64,000 bases of DNA, from the NCBI GenBank assembly GCA_016715405.1, contig JADKAE010000001.1:186001-250000 (forward strand), written 5' to 3'. Numbering within the stretch: position 1 is the first letter of the stretch; each line of letters starts with the position of its first letter. The position numbers were made by a program, and so were the translations under genes. This stretch comes from Saprospiraceae bacterium. GTDB lineage: Bacteria > Bacteroidota > Bacteroidia > Chitinophagales > Saprospiraceae. The notes under the pieces are model-generated. The model was not told the DNA's origin, did not search any database, and was given only the letters and a program-made list of their open reading frames with translations. This document shows positions 53,359 to 62,903 of the stretch, piece by piece.

Positions 53359-56211
53359 CTACCGCTGCAACACCACCCTGCCGATAGCCAGGCCTTCCTG
53401 ATATTGCACCTGCACCATATAAACACCATTGGGCAGGTGAGCAAGGCTCAGCGATACCTGGCGGTTTTCTCCGGTGAGGTTTTGCTGCCATACCTGGCGG
53501 CCTTGTGCATCGATTACCTGGAGCCTGGAGGCGCCGGCATTGGTTGGCAAGTTGATCGTCACCTCTCCGCTGCTCGGGTTGGGCTGCAGGGCCAGCTTTT
53601 CGGCTTTTGCCTCGTTAGTTGATTCCACAATAAGGAAGACGGCTTCTACCGGCACTCGTTCACTTACGCATTCTGCGTCGGGTAGTTTGATTTCCCAATT
53701 GTAGAAGTAGTAGTATACGTCGGTGCCGAAATTGGCTTCGTTGATGCTGAGCACGCCGGGCGTCACGTAGGGATATGTTACAGTAGCGCCATTGGTGCGC
53801 TGCAGGCGCGGGCTGTTGTATCCAAATAATGTGTTGTTTTGCGCGGTATTGGTAGTCAGTTTCAATCCGTCGGCAACGGGCACTGCGAAATTGAGGTCGA
53901 GAACACTCTCACCCATGGGAATATTGAGGGCCAACGATTGCAACACGTTGTCGGTGGCATCGCGCAATTCGATGATGCGGTCGCCGGGGGTGTCGGTGTA
54001 TACTTTGACGCTTCGAAGCGTAAACGGCGTATAACTGTCGAACCAGAGCTCTCCGTTAAACTGGTTGCCGCTGTACTGCGAGTTCCCCGTGTGTTCTGGC
54101 GCGCCGCCGTAGTACAGAGGGCCGGGATAAAACTCGGGATCTTCTACGTAGTAGGTTGTTGTTTCCGTCAGAAGGGGTATAATCAGCGTATCGTTTTCAG
54201 CCAGCAAATTGCCGCCCACAGGCGCATCGTACCAGCGTGGCGCATCGCCTGTAGCGGTGAGGATGGCCTCGGCAGGTTCGTTGATGATCGTATCTGTAGT
54301 TATTTCGGGAGCAGGAGCCGGCAGTACTTCTACGTGGATAGTGGCGGAGGTAAAGTCGCTGCACAAACCGGGTGTGATGACGAAATAATCGCCGGTGGTC
54401 GTTGCAGCGATCACATTCGTAGTCTCGCCTGTCGACCAAAGGTAAGACGACGCGGGGCCTGTGCTGATGGTCACGCTGCTGCCGGCACAGAAAATAGTGT
54501 CGCCATCAGCGGCTATATCGGGTATAGACACAGGATCGACAGTGATGACTACCGGCGCCGAGGATGCCGAACAACCGTCTTCGTTGTAAGCTATCACGCT
54601 ATAGCTGCCCGAGGTGGTCGCAACTATGCTTTGTGTAGTCTCGCCGTTCGACCAGAGGTAAGAAGAAGCATCGCCGGCAGTAAGTGTCAGGCTTTCACCC
54701 GGACAAAATACAGTGGGGCCATCGTAGGTGACTGCGGCGGTGGGAGGCACACAGTTGCCTTCCAACAGCGTGAGGAATTGATCCGCAGCTATGTTGTAAT
54801 ACGAATCAAAAGTACCGCTGGGCCAACGCACGGTCATGGAGTCTATCATCGTGTTGGCGCCCAAGCCGAAATGCTGGGTAAAAGAATTCATAATACCGTA
54901 GCTCTCTCCCGAGCGAACTTCGCGCACCTGCACGCCCCAAGGGCCGTAGATTGAGAGCTTGGCGCCGATGCCGTTTCGGTTGCTGGTATCGCCTACCAGG
55001 GCAACTGCCAGAAAGTGGTTGTCATTATCGGTGGTATTCAACCACAATACATCAGCAATGTTGCTGGGCGTAGTGTATACTTCGGCGTAACCTCCGTAGA
55101 TATCGAGCAGGCCGTCGGGGTTGAGGTCGCCCACGGCATAAGATTCGATTTGGTTATTATTAAAAATACCTTCTACTTCCGTAAAAGTATGGTCACCGTT
55201 ATTGCGGAAAAGGTATTGGGCAGTGCCAGAAACGAGGATGTCCACCCAGCCGTCGTTGTCCATGTCGCGGAAAATGCCCTGCAAAGGCAAGCCGCCGACA
55301 TCTACTCCGCTTCCGGCGGTAATATCGGTAAACACGCCTGTGCCGTCGTTGAGCATCAGCATGCTGGGCACGTCGTGGTTGGTGATAAAGCAGTCGAGGT
55401 CGCCGTCGTTGTCGATATCGCCGAAGTCTGCCGTCCACGATTGAGCGCCGATTTTGAGGTTGGCGGCTTCGGCAGCTTCGGTGAAGTTGTTGTTGCCGTC
55501 GTTGACGAACAGGGCGTTGATGCGCCGGGGGTCAGCGGGGTTATTCACGCCCTGGCGGCATTTGGCGATATAGAGGTCGAGGTCGCCATCATCGTCAAAG
55601 TCGGCCCATACGCTGCCGTAGTTGCCCGAGTTGTCCGAAGCCGGCACGGTGGCCATGTCGATCCAGTCGTCGGCGGTGGCGAAATTGCCCGTGCCGTCAT
55701 TACTCCATATGCGACTTTCGCCATCGTCGTGGCAGCCGAAGGCATCCACCCAGCCGTCGTTGTTGATGTCGGCAAAATTAGAGCCCTGCACAAAAAGGGT
55801 GGCGCCGGGCAACAAGCTGGAGGTGTAAATAATGGAATCCGTACCGGAGGCTTTGTACAATTTCATACCATCGTAGCGGCCGCCGGTGAGAATATCGTTT
55901 AGTCCGTTATTGTCTACGTCGGCAATACACAAACTCCACTGGCTCATAGTGGATACCTGACTTATGACTACGGTGTTAAAACCGCTGCCGTCGGGGCGCT
56001 GGTATTCTACGGTGAGAATACGGCCATTGCGCAGGTGAGCAATATCGTCAAAACCGTCGCCGTTGAGGTCGGCTACGCCGATAGCCACACCGCTGTAGGA
56101 GTTGGGTTCTGCAAATAATTGGTTGGAGGCGCTAAAAGAGACTTGCGCATTTAGTCCTGCCACACTTGCCATCAGGCACAAAAACAAAAGCGTACCTATT
56201 TTTTCATGCAC
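53359..56211 (-). CDS. Secreted FG-GAP/VCBS protein, T9SS-sorted
   Basis: A 950-residue exported protein: signal peptide (MHEKIGTLLFLCLMASVAGL), then seven or more FG-GAP/VCBS propeller blades with calcium-type D-x-D/N-x-DG loops (DLNGDGFDD, DVDNNGLND, DINNDGWVD, DFDDDGDLD, DIDNDGDLD, DMDNDGWVD, DLNPDGLLD) to about residue 380, an ASPIC/UnbV domain (NGIGAKLSIYGPWGVQVREV, VRWPSG), two SprB-like/PKD-like repeats with SYLWSNGETT and SYLWSTGETT, a jelly-roll-like region, and a T9SS type A tail (LQPNPSSGEVTINLP; LPNGVYMVQV). Likely surface adhesin or structural protein. Confidence 0.9.
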   Translation of the reverse strand: MHEKIGTLLFLCLMASVAGLNAQVSFSASNQLFAEPNSYSGVAIGVADLNGDGFDDIAHLRNGRILTVEYQRPDGSGFNTVVISQVSTMSQWSLCIADVDNNGLNDILTGGRYDGMKLYKASGTDSIIYTSSLLPGATLFVQGSNFADINNDGWVDAFGCHDDGESRIWSNDGTGNFATADDWIDMATVPASDNSGNYGSVWADFDDDGDLDLYIAKCRQGVNNPADPRRINALFVNDGNNNFTEAAEAANLKIGAQSWTADFGDIDNDGDLDCFITNHDVPSMLMLNDGTGVFTDITAGSGVDVGGLPLQGIFRDMDNDGWVDILVSGTAQYLFRNNGDHTFTEVEGIFNNNQIESYAVGDLNPDGLLDIYGGYAEVYTTPSNIADVLWLNTTDNDNHFLAVALVGDTSNRNGIGAKLSIYGPWGVQVREVRSGESYGIMNSFTQHFGLGANTMIDSMTVRWPSGTFDSYYNIAADQFLTLLEGNCVPPTAAVTYDGPTVFCPGESLTLTAGDASSYLWSNGETTQSIVATTSGSYSVIAYNEDGCSASSAPVVITVDPVSIPDIAADGDTIFCAGSSVTISTGPASSYLWSTGETTNVIAATTTGDYFVITPGLCSDFTSATIHVEVLPAPAPEITTDTIINEPAEAILTATGDAPRWYDAPVGGNLLAENDTLIIPLLTETTTYYVEDPEFYPGPLYYGGAPEHTGNSQYSGNQFNGELWFDSYTPFTLRSVKVYTDTPGDRIIELRDATDNVLQSLALNIPMGESVLDLNFAVPVADGLKLTTNTAQNNTLFGYNSPRLQRTNGATVTYPYVTPGVLSINEANFGTDVYYYFYNWEIKLPDAECVSERVPVEAVFLIVESTNEAKAEKLALQPNPSSGEVTINLPTNAGASRLQVIDAQGRQVWQQNLTGENRQVSLSLAHLPNGVYMVQVQYQEGLAIGRVVLQR

Positions 56212-56375
56212 GGGTTGTTTGTTAGCTGAAAAAAGAAGGGTTGAAATTAGGAAAAAAGCAGCAATTCAAGCTGTTAATCTGACTATCGTCGGCCAGGCGA
56301 CTTGGGTGAGGGGGCGAGGGGAGATTTTTTTTCGAACTACAGGAATGCGTATATTGCCTGTCATTATAGTGCTTT

Positions 56376-59312
56376 ATGCAAACCGCTCCGCCAATCGATT
56401 TTTCTGCCCTGGTTGCTGACTTTGACGGCGACCTGCTCGACGACCGGCTTTCCCGCATATTGTATGCTACCGATGCGTCTATCTACCGCGAAATGCCGGT
56501 AGCGGTGGCTTATCCCCGCCACGCAAAAGATATTCAGCGACTCGTGGTTTTTGCCCGGGAGCACCACATACCACTCATTCCACGTACTGCGGGTACCTCC
56601 CTGGCCGGACAATGCGTGGGCAACGGCATTGTAGTAGATGTGTCGCGTTATATGAATCAGATTTTGGAATTAAATAACCAACAAGCTTGGGTGCGGGTGC
56701 AGCCCGGCGTAATCCGCGACGAACTCAACGCTTTTCTGCGGCCGCATGGCCTTTTTTTTGGTCCCAATACCTCTACCGCCAGCCGCTGTATGATTGGGGG
56801 TATGGTGGGCAATAATTCGAGCGGTACTACTTCCATCAAATACGGCGTGACCCGCGATCACGTGATGGAATTGCACACGGTGCTCAGCGATGGGAGTAGC
56901 GCCGTATTCAGCAGTTTGCATGCGGAAGATTTCCACCAAAAGCGAAAAGGCGATACCCTGGAAAGCCGGCTTTACCAGCAGATCTTTGAAGAATTGAGCG
57001 ACCCCGGGCGCCAACAGGCGATACGCGAACAATACCCCAAACCCCGTATCCACCGCCGCAATACAGGGTATGCCGTTGATATGCTTTTGCGGTCGAATAT
57101 TTTTGAAGAAAAAGGCCCCGATTTCAATTTTTGCCAAATACTCGCCGGCTCGGAAGGCACGTTAGCATTTACAACCGAAATCAAACTCCACCTCAATCCG
57201 CTGCCACCGCCGCAGGAGGTGTTGATTTGCGCGCATTTTAACTCGCTCGACGAAGCGCTTCGCGCCACGCTTGTGGCTATGCAACACCAGCCCTACGCCT
57301 GCGAGTTGATGGACAAATTCATACTCGACTGCACCAAAGAAAACCGCGAACAGCAGCGCAACCGCTTTTTCCTGGAGGACGACCCGGCGGCAATCCTCAT
57401 CATCGAATGCCGGGGTGAAACCAGGGAAGAAGCCACGGAAGCCGCGTTGGCTTTGATCGCCGATGTGACCGTGGCCGGTTTCGGCTATGCCTTTCCGCTC
57501 GTCTACCCGCCCGATGTGCAGCGGGTTTACGCGCTGCGCGCCGCCGGCTTCGGCGTGCTCAGCAACGTAAAAGGCGAAAGCAAACCCCTCGAATTTGTGG
57601 AAGACACCGCCGTCGACCTGCCCGACTTGCCCAGCTATATTGCCGAATTCCAGCAGCTCATGGCGGGGTTTGGCCAGCCGGCAGTGTATTACGCTCATGC
57701 CGGCGCCGGTGAATTGCACATACGCCCCAGCCTCAACCTCAAATCAGCGGAAGGCGTGCGGCAGTTGCGCGGCATTGCCGAGGCCTCGGCCCGGCTGGTC
57801 AAAAAATACCAGGGATCGCTCAGCGGCGAACACGGCGACGGCCGCGTGCGCGGCGAGTTTGTGCCGATGATGATCGGACAGGACAACTACGAATTTCTGC
57901 GCCGCATCAAACAAACCTGGGACCCCGCCGGCATTTTCAATCCCGGCAAAATCGTCGACGCACCGCCGATGGATACGTCGCTGCGCTATGTGCAGGGCGC
58001 TCCACCGCCGGCTGTCGATACCGTCTTCGACTTCTCGGCTACCGGCGGCTTGTTGCGAACCGTAGAAAAATGCAGCGGCTCGGGCGACTGCCGCAAGCTC
58101 TCACACGTGAGCGGCGGCGTGATGTGCCCCAGCTATATGGCTACCCGCAACGAAAAGCACAGCACCCGCGCCCGCGCCAACGCGCTGCGGGAATTGCTCA
58201 CGCGAAGCCCGGAAAACCCGCTGGCGCACGACGAACTCTATGAGGTGATGGACCTGTGCCTCTCTTGCAAAGGTTGCGCCTCCGAATGCCCTTCGAGCGT
58301 GGATATGGCGGCCTTAAAAGCCGAATTTTTACACCACTACTACCAACAAAAAGGCGTACCCTGGCGCACTCGCGCCATCGCCCATATCGACAGGCTCAAT
58401 GCCCTGGCGATGAAGTTTCCCCGCCTAAGCAGGCTTGCACTGGGCAGCCCCTTTATCGGCGGGATGCTCAAGCGGCAGTTGGATATACACCCCTCGCGCA
58501 GTCTGCCGCCCCTGCATCCATTTACTTTGCGCCGGTGGTATGACAACCACCATTTCGACATACAACCCACAGGCGAGATCAAAGGGCGGGTATTTTTCTT
58601 TTGCGATGAATTTACCAACTACTACGACGTAGACACAGGCATCAAAGCCCTGCAATTGCTGGGCCGGCTCGGTTACCAAACCCTGATCATAGATCACGCG
58701 CCCAGCGGCCGGGCTTACCTGTCGAAAGGTTTGCTAAAGGAGGCGCAACGCGTAGCCAGAAAAAACATAGCCACCTTCCGATACCTCGTTTCGGAAACCA
58801 CGCCGCTTATCGGCTTGGAGCCATCAGCCATCCTCGGCTTTCGCGATGAATACCCCCGACTCGCTGAGCCTGCCGACCGGGAAGCTGCCAAAAAGCTGGG
58901 ACAAAATGCCTTGTTATTTGAAGAATTTTTTGCCCGCGAGGCCCAGTCCGGGCGCATCACTTCCGATAGTTTTACCGACGAGCCGCGGCGGGTATTGCTG
59001 CACGCCCATTGCCACCAAAAAGCGCTGTCGGATGCCGGGGCTTCGGCTTTTGCGCTGAGCCTGCCCGCTAATTACAGCGTACAACTCATCGCTGCGGGTT
59101 GCTGCGGCATGGCGGGGTCTTTTGGGTATGAAAAAGAGCACTACGACGTGAGCATGTCGATCGGCGAATTGGCCCTGCTACCCGCCGTGCGACAGGCCGC
59201 CACCGATGCTATTATCGCCGCACCGGGCACCAGTTGCCGGCATCAGATATTTGATGGAACAGGCAGGAAGGCTTTGCACCCGGTAGAGGTGTTGTGGGGG
59301 GCGGTGAAATAA
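56376..59312 (+). CDS. FAD-binding and 4Fe-4S oxidase (GlcD-GlpC fusion type)
   Basis: A 978-residue fusion. Residues about 40-240: FAD_binding_4 domain (LIPRTAGTSLAGQCVGNGIV; GMVGNNSSGTTS; AGSEGTLAFTTEI). About 270-530: FAD-oxidase C domain with HAGAGELHIRP and GEHGDGR. From about 560: C-x-GSGDCRK and CLSCKGCASECPSSVD (4Fe-4S cluster ligands), then CCG-type cysteine motifs (HAHCHQKAL; AAGCCGMAGSFGY). The layout matches D-lactate or D-2-hydroxyacid dehydrogenases that pass electrons through iron-sulphur centres. Substrate not assignable. ATG at 56376 suits the family start. Confidence 0.9.
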   Translation: MQTAPPIDFSALVADFDGDLLDDRLSRILYATDASIYREMPVAVAYPRHAKDIQRLVVFAREHHIPLIPRTAGTSLAGQCVGNGIVVDVSRYMNQILELNNQQAWVRVQPGVIRDELNAFLRPHGLFFGPNTSTASRCMIGGMVGNNSSGTTSIKYGVTRDHVMELHTVLSDGSSAVFSSLHAEDFHQKRKGDTLESRLYQQIFEELSDPGRQQAIREQYPKPRIHRRNTGYAVDMLLRSNIFEEKGPDFNFCQILAGSEGTLAFTTEIKLHLNPLPPPQEVLICAHFNSLDEALRATLVAMQHQPYACELMDKFILDCTKENREQQRNRFFLEDDPAAILIIECRGETREEATEAALALIADVTVAGFGYAFPLVYPPDVQRVYALRAAGFGVLSNVKGESKPLEFVEDTAVDLPDLPSYIAEFQQLMAGFGQPAVYYAHAGAGELHIRPSLNLKSAEGVRQLRGIAEASARLVKKYQGSLSGEHGDGRVRGEFVPMMIGQDNYEFLRRIKQTWDPAGIFNPGKIVDAPPMDTSLRYVQGAPPPAVDTVFDFSATGGLLRTVEKCSGSGDCRKLSHVSGGVMCPSYMATRNEKHSTRARANALRELLTRSPENPLAHDELYEVMDLCLSCKGCASECPSSVDMAALKAEFLHHYYQQKGVPWRTRAIAHIDRLNALAMKFPRLSRLALGSPFIGGMLKRQLDIHPSRSLPPLHPFTLRRWYDNHHFDIQPTGEIKGRVFFFCDEFTNYYDVDTGIKALQLLGRLGYQTLIIDHAPSGRAYLSKGLLKEAQRVARKNIATFRYLVSETTPLIGLEPSAILGFRDEYPRLAEPADREAAKKLGQNALLFEEFFAREAQSGRITSDSFTDEPRRVLLHAHCHQKALSDAGASAFALSLPANYSVQLIAAGCCGMAGSFGYEKEHYDVSMSIGELALLPAVRQAATDAIIAAPGTSCRHQIFDGTGRKALHPVEVLWGAVK

Positions 59313-59338
59313 AAACATGCTTTTTACGTCAAATCTGA

Positions 59339-59368
59339 TTGAGCATCAAGTTAAAAGTCGTATTTTTG
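59339..59368 (+). promoter_or_regulatory. Bacteroidota-type promoter of the small gene pair
   Basis: TTG at 59339-59341, a 19-nt spacer, and TATTTTTG at 59361-59368, a full match to TAnnTTTG. Transcription would start near 59375, leaving about 10 nt before the ATG at 59386. Confidence 0.7.
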
Positions 59369-59385
59369 AATATAAATAACACATC

Positions 59386-59589
59386 ATGGCTTTGCCATTT
59401 CAGGTTGACAGAAAAAGCATACAGGTATTCAAACTTGGTGAAGAACCAAAAGACGTTTTCTTTTGGCAAACCCAATCGTATGCGGCACGTTTGGCTGCGC
59501 TGGAAGAGATTCGTCAATCTTATATCTCTTGGAAATATGGTACTGAACAAAGATTTCAAAGAGTTTATCGAGTTGTTGAATTATCATGA
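59386..59589 (+). CDS. Small conserved partner of nucleotidyltransferase
   Basis: A 67-residue protein. FQVDRKSIQVFKLGEE, then WQTQSYAARLAALEEIRQSY and SWKYGTEQRFQRVYRVVE match a small Bacteroidota family commonly encoded just upstream of a MNT-type nucleotidyltransferase (family memory). It overlaps that gene by 53 bases in another frame, so the two are tightly coupled. The layout suggests a toxin-antitoxin-like module in which this is one partner; which is toxin is unknown. A full promoter lies at 59339-59368. Confidence 0.68.
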   Translation: MALPFQVDRKSIQVFKLGEEPKDVFFWQTQSYAARLAALEEIRQSYISWKYGTEQRFQRVYRVVELS

Positions 59590-59980
59590 GGTGCAATACA
59601 TTGTGGTAGGAGGGTATGCTGTAGCCTTTCATGGTTATCCTCGTTATACGAATGATATAGATTTCTGGATTTTGCCCAATCCTACAAATGCAGAAAAACT
59701 ATTGACTGTACTTCGCGATTTTGGATTTGAATCCCTTGATATTTCTATTAAGGATTTTACCCATCCCAATAACGTAATACAATTAGGCCAACCACCGTAT
59801 CGGATTGATCTTATTACTTCCGTTTCTGGCGTTGATTTTCAAGAATGTCTCTCCGCAACTATTGAATCTACTCTCGATGGTGTTCCTGTTCGGTTTATTA
59901 GCTTAGAAGATCTAAAAAAAAATAAGCGGGCATCCGGAAGGTTAAAAGATCTTAACGATATAGAGGAATTAGGGGGGTAG
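59537..59980 (+). CDS. MNT-like nucleotidyltransferase (DUF6036-type)
   Basis: A 147-residue protein from the ATG at 59537; the frame is open further upstream but those codons have no protein-like sequence. Nucleotidyltransferase core: YIVVGGYAVAFHGYPRYTND, then DFW with the GG and D-x-D catalytic pattern of the polymerase-beta fold (DIDFWI), and RIDLITSVSGVDF. Related proteins act as AbiEii-type toxins or antitoxins. With the preceding 67-residue gene it forms a small AT-rich operon. The SLEDLKKNKRASGRLKDLNDIEE tail (two parts) is typical of the family. Confidence 0.8.
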   Translation: MVLNKDFKEFIELLNYHEVQYIVVGGYAVAFHGYPRYTNDIDFWILPNPTNAEKLLTVLRDFGFESLDISIKDFTHPNNVIQLGQPPYRIDLITSVSGVDFQECLSATIESTLDGVPVRFISLEDLKKNKRASGRLKDLNDIEELGG

Positions 59981-60046
59981 TGAGATATGGCTGACTCACA
60001 CATACTTTTGCTTGAAAGCATGATAAACTTCTAACACTTATAAATA

Positions 60047-60304
60047 ATGTCTAATAAACTCACTTTACATATTGATTCACAAATCATAAGACAAGCGAAG
60101 CTCTACGCAAAATCAACAGGCAGAAGCCTCTCAGATATTGTGGAAGAGTATTTGAAGTCTTTGTCTGAAGTAAAACCTAACAAAATATAAGAAGATATGG
60201 ATCTGCTTGTCAAGTCGCTATGGGGCTCTGTCAAGCCTCCCAAAGAGGAAAAAAGCCATAAAGAATTACTGCAAAATGCCCTTATCGAAAAATATATCCA
60301 ATAA
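60047..60304 (+). pseudogene. DUF6364-like ribbon-helix-helix antitoxin, in-frame stop
   Basis: The ATG at 60047 opens MSNKLTLHIDSQIIRQAKLY then AKSTGRSLSDIVEEYLKSL, an RHH DNA-binding antitoxin of DUF6364 type. A TAA at 60188-60190 follows residue 47; in the same frame the sequence continues DMDLLVKSLWGSVKPPKEEK and SHKELLQNALIEKYIQ to a stop at 60302, which is the expected C-terminal toxin-binding half (about 85 residues in all). No PIN-domain toxin follows. Hence either an in-frame nonsense mutation, or read-through; a broken antitoxin with the toxin lost is the simplest reading. Confidence 0.68.
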
Positions 60305-60425
60305 ACAGGTTTTTTCTGGAAATTGATATTCTATTTTGACTCCGTCCGAATTTGTCGTGAAATACGATTTCACATAGAAGTTCAAAAAACCCGTAACTTC
60401 ACCGCCCAATCGAAAAAGCCTGTTC

Positions 60426-62123
60426 ATGACAGCAAAACCGTTGATAGAATGCGTGCCCAATTTCAGCGAGGGCCGCGATATGGGGGTCATCAAACAGATC
60501 ACCGACGCCATTGAAAGCGTAGAGGGCGTGAAGCTGCTCGACGTCGACCCCGGCAAGGCCACCAACCGCACCGTGGTAACCTTTGTGGGCGAACCAGGCC
60601 CGGTAATTGACGCCGCCTTCCTGGCCATCCAAAAAGCCGCCGAACTCATCGATATGCGTGGCCACAAAGGCGAACACCCCCGCATGGGCTCCACCGACGT
60701 GTGCCCGCTGATTCCTATCGCCAATATCTCAATGGAAGAAACCGCCCGCTGGGCGCACCAACTGGGGCAACGCGTAGGCGCCGAACTCGGTATTCCCGTT
60801 TTTATGTACGAAGCGGCGGCCACCCGCCCCGAACGCAAAAACCTGGCCACCATCCGCGCCGGCGAATACGAAGGACTGGCCGAAAAACTCAAGCAGCCCG
60901 ACTGGCAGCCCGACTACGGTACCCCCAAATTTAACCCCGGCGCCGGCGCCACCGTGATCGGCGCCCGCGATTTCCTGGTAGCTTACAACGTAAACCTCAA
61001 CACCACCTCCGAACGCCGCGCCAACTCGGTCGCCTTCGACGTGCGGGAACAAGGCCGGGTTAAACGCAAAGGCGACCCCATCACCGGCGAGATCGAACAC
61101 GACGAACAGGGCGAACCCATCCGCATACCCGGCATGTTAAAAGCCGTTAAGGCCATCGGCTGGTATATCGCCGAATACGGCATCGCCCAGGTGTCGATGA
61201 ACCTCACCGATATCCAGATCACCACGCTGCACGCCGCTTTTGAGGCATGCTGCGAAAGCTCCGCCAATCGCGGCATGCGCGTCACCGGCTCGGAGATCGT
61301 AGGCATGGTGCCCAAAAAAGTGTTGCTCGACGCCGGCCGCCACTTCCTGCACAAACAGCAGCGCTCGCTGGGCGTAAGCGAAGAAGAACTTATCAAAATA
61401 GCCGTGCGCTCGCTGGGCCTCGACGAATTGTCGCCCTTCGACCCCCGCAAAAAGGTGATAGAATACCAACTGGAAGACGCAGCCAATCAACGACTTGTGC
61501 AGATGAACCTGCGCGAGTTCGCCAACGAAACCGCCTCCGAAAGTGTGGCGCCCGGCGGCGGGTCTATCTCCGCCTATGTGGGCGCCCTGGCCGCCTCGCT
61601 GGGCGCTATGGTGGCCAACCTGTCGTCGCACAAACGCGGCTGGGACGACAAGTGGGAATTCTTCTCCGAATGGGCGGAACGCGGACAGACCTTGAAAGAC
61701 GACTTGCTGCATCTTGTCGATGAGGACACTCGCGCCTTCAACGCTATCCTCGAAGCCTTCCGGATGCCCAAGGAAACTGACGCCGAAAAGGCCGCCCGAA
61801 AAGCCGCCATCCAGGCCGCCACCCGCTACGCCATCGACGTGCCGTTTAAAGTGATGGAGCTGTGCTCGCAGATCTTCCCCCTGCTCAAAGCTATGGTAGA
61901 AGAAGGCAATCCCAACTCAGTGACCGATGCCGCCGTGGGCGCCCTTTGTGCCCGAGCGGCCCTGCGCGGCGCGATGCTCAACGTACAGGTCAATTCCAGC
62001 GGCCTCCACGACAAAGACTACATAGCGCACATCCTGGAACGCTGCGCCTCCCTGCAAAAAGCCGCCGACAGCATGGAAAGCGAGATCATCGAGTTGTCGC
62101 AGCAAAAACTATCGGGCTCCTAA
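60426..62123 (+). CDS. ftcD: Glutamate formimidoyltransferase / formimidoyl-THF cyclodeaminase
   Basis: A 565-residue bifunctional enzyme of histidine breakdown: it moves the formimino group from formiminoglutamate to tetrahydrofolate and then deaminates it to methenyl-THF. Residues 1-180 are FTCD_N (ECVPNFSEGRDMGVIKQI; GHKGEHPRMGSTDVCPLIPI, split), 181-325 FTCD (MNLTDIQITTLHAAFEA; GSEIVGMVPKKVLLDAG), and 350-560 cyclodeaminase (ETASESVAPGGGSISAYVGA; FRMPKETDAEKA). Full length as in the fused enzyme. No hutH/hutU/hutI is in the window. Confidence 0.94.
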   Translation: MTAKPLIECVPNFSEGRDMGVIKQITDAIESVEGVKLLDVDPGKATNRTVVTFVGEPGPVIDAAFLAIQKAAELIDMRGHKGEHPRMGSTDVCPLIPIANISMEETARWAHQLGQRVGAELGIPVFMYEAAATRPERKNLATIRAGEYEGLAEKLKQPDWQPDYGTPKFNPGAGATVIGARDFLVAYNVNLNTTSERRANSVAFDVREQGRVKRKGDPITGEIEHDEQGEPIRIPGMLKAVKAIGWYIAEYGIAQVSMNLTDIQITTLHAAFEACCESSANRGMRVTGSEIVGMVPKKVLLDAGRHFLHKQQRSLGVSEEELIKIAVRSLGLDELSPFDPRKKVIEYQLEDAANQRLVQMNLREFANETASESVAPGGGSISAYVGALAASLGAMVANLSSHKRGWDDKWEFFSEWAERGQTLKDDLLHLVDEDTRAFNAILEAFRMPKETDAEKAARKAAIQAATRYAIDVPFKVMELCSQIFPLLKAMVEEGNPNSVTDAAVGALCARAALRGAMLNVQVNSSGLHDKDYIAHILERCASLQKAADSMESEIIELSQQKLSGS

Positions 62124-62138
62124 AGCGTATACCTAATT

Positions 62139-62903
62139 ATGAGCGCCACCTATACCATCAAATTGCCGCAATTTGAGGGGCCATTCGACCTCCTCCTGTT
62201 TTTTATCGAACGCGACGAACTCGATATCTACGATATTCCTATTTCCAAGATTACCACCGATTTTCTCGATTACATGCACCACCTGGAATCGCTGAATATC
62301 GACCTGGCCAGCGAGTTCATCCTGGTAGCGGCCACGCTCTGCCGCATCAAAGCCAAGATGCTGCTGCCCCGCAAACCCGTCGACGAAGAAGGCAACGAAA
62401 TAGACCCCCGCGAAGAACTGATCATGCGCCTGTTGGAATACAAGCGCTACAAAAGCGTGCTGGATGAAATGCGGATGCTGGAAGACCAACGCGCCGAAAA
62501 AAATCCGCGCGGCAACGTTTCCCGCGAATTGCAGGACATCGCGACCCGCGCCCTGGTTGACGTCGAGATGGAGTCGGTCACGCTGTTCAAGTTGCTCAAA
62601 GCCTTCGAACGGGTGATGCAGCGCTTTGAAAATACCAACCCTACCACCATTCACCAGATCGTTCAATTTAGCTATTCGATAGAAGAGCAGCAGGAGCACA
62701 TTTTATCAAAAATTAAAAAAGGCAAAAAAACGGGCTTCAGTTCCATTTTTAAAACTTGCCGCAATCGCCTACACGCTATCATCACTTTTCTGGCCCTGCT
62801 GGAATTACTCAACCTGCAAAGACTCGCAATCATTGTGGGCGAAGGTTTTAATAATTTCTGGCTGGAACCTTTCGAAGAAGAGGGGGAGAGTGTGGGAGAG
62901 TGA
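62139..62903 (+). CDS. scpA: Segregation and condensation protein ScpA
   Basis: A 254-residue kleisin of the bacterial SMC-ScpAB complex. The N-terminal YTIKLPQFEGPFDLLLFFIE and ERDELDIYDIPISKITTDFL (split) form the N-terminal domain contacting SMC; the middle (EFILVAATLCRIKAKMLLP) and the winged-helix C-terminus (ITFLALLELLNLQRLAIIV) are typical. The final residues (GESVGE) are encoded by the purine word repeat that starts at about 62881, so the stop lies inside that element. ScpB is not in the window. Follows ftcD by 15 bases. Confidence 0.93.
   Translation: MSATYTIKLPQFEGPFDLLLFFIERDELDIYDIPISKITTDFLDYMHHLESLNIDLASEFILVAATLCRIKAKMLLPRKPVDEEGNEIDPREELIMRLLEYKRYKSVLDEMRMLEDQRAEKNPRGNVSRELQDIATRALVDVEMESVTLFKLLKAFERVMQRFENTNPTTIHQIVQFSYSIEEQQEHILSKIKKGKKTGFSSIFKTCRNRLHAIITFLALLELLNLQRLAIIVGEGFNNFWLEPFEEEGESVGE

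Noticed and set aside
53839..54954. 371-codon plus-strand frame opposite the FG-GAP gene
   Set aside because: Shadow frame of a clear T9SS-sorted protein; low-complexity Gly/Arg/Val content.
59339..59536. N-terminal extension of the nucleotidyltransferase
   Set aside because: These codons cover the promoter and an overlapping gene and encode no conserved sequence; the ATG at 59537 gives the family start.
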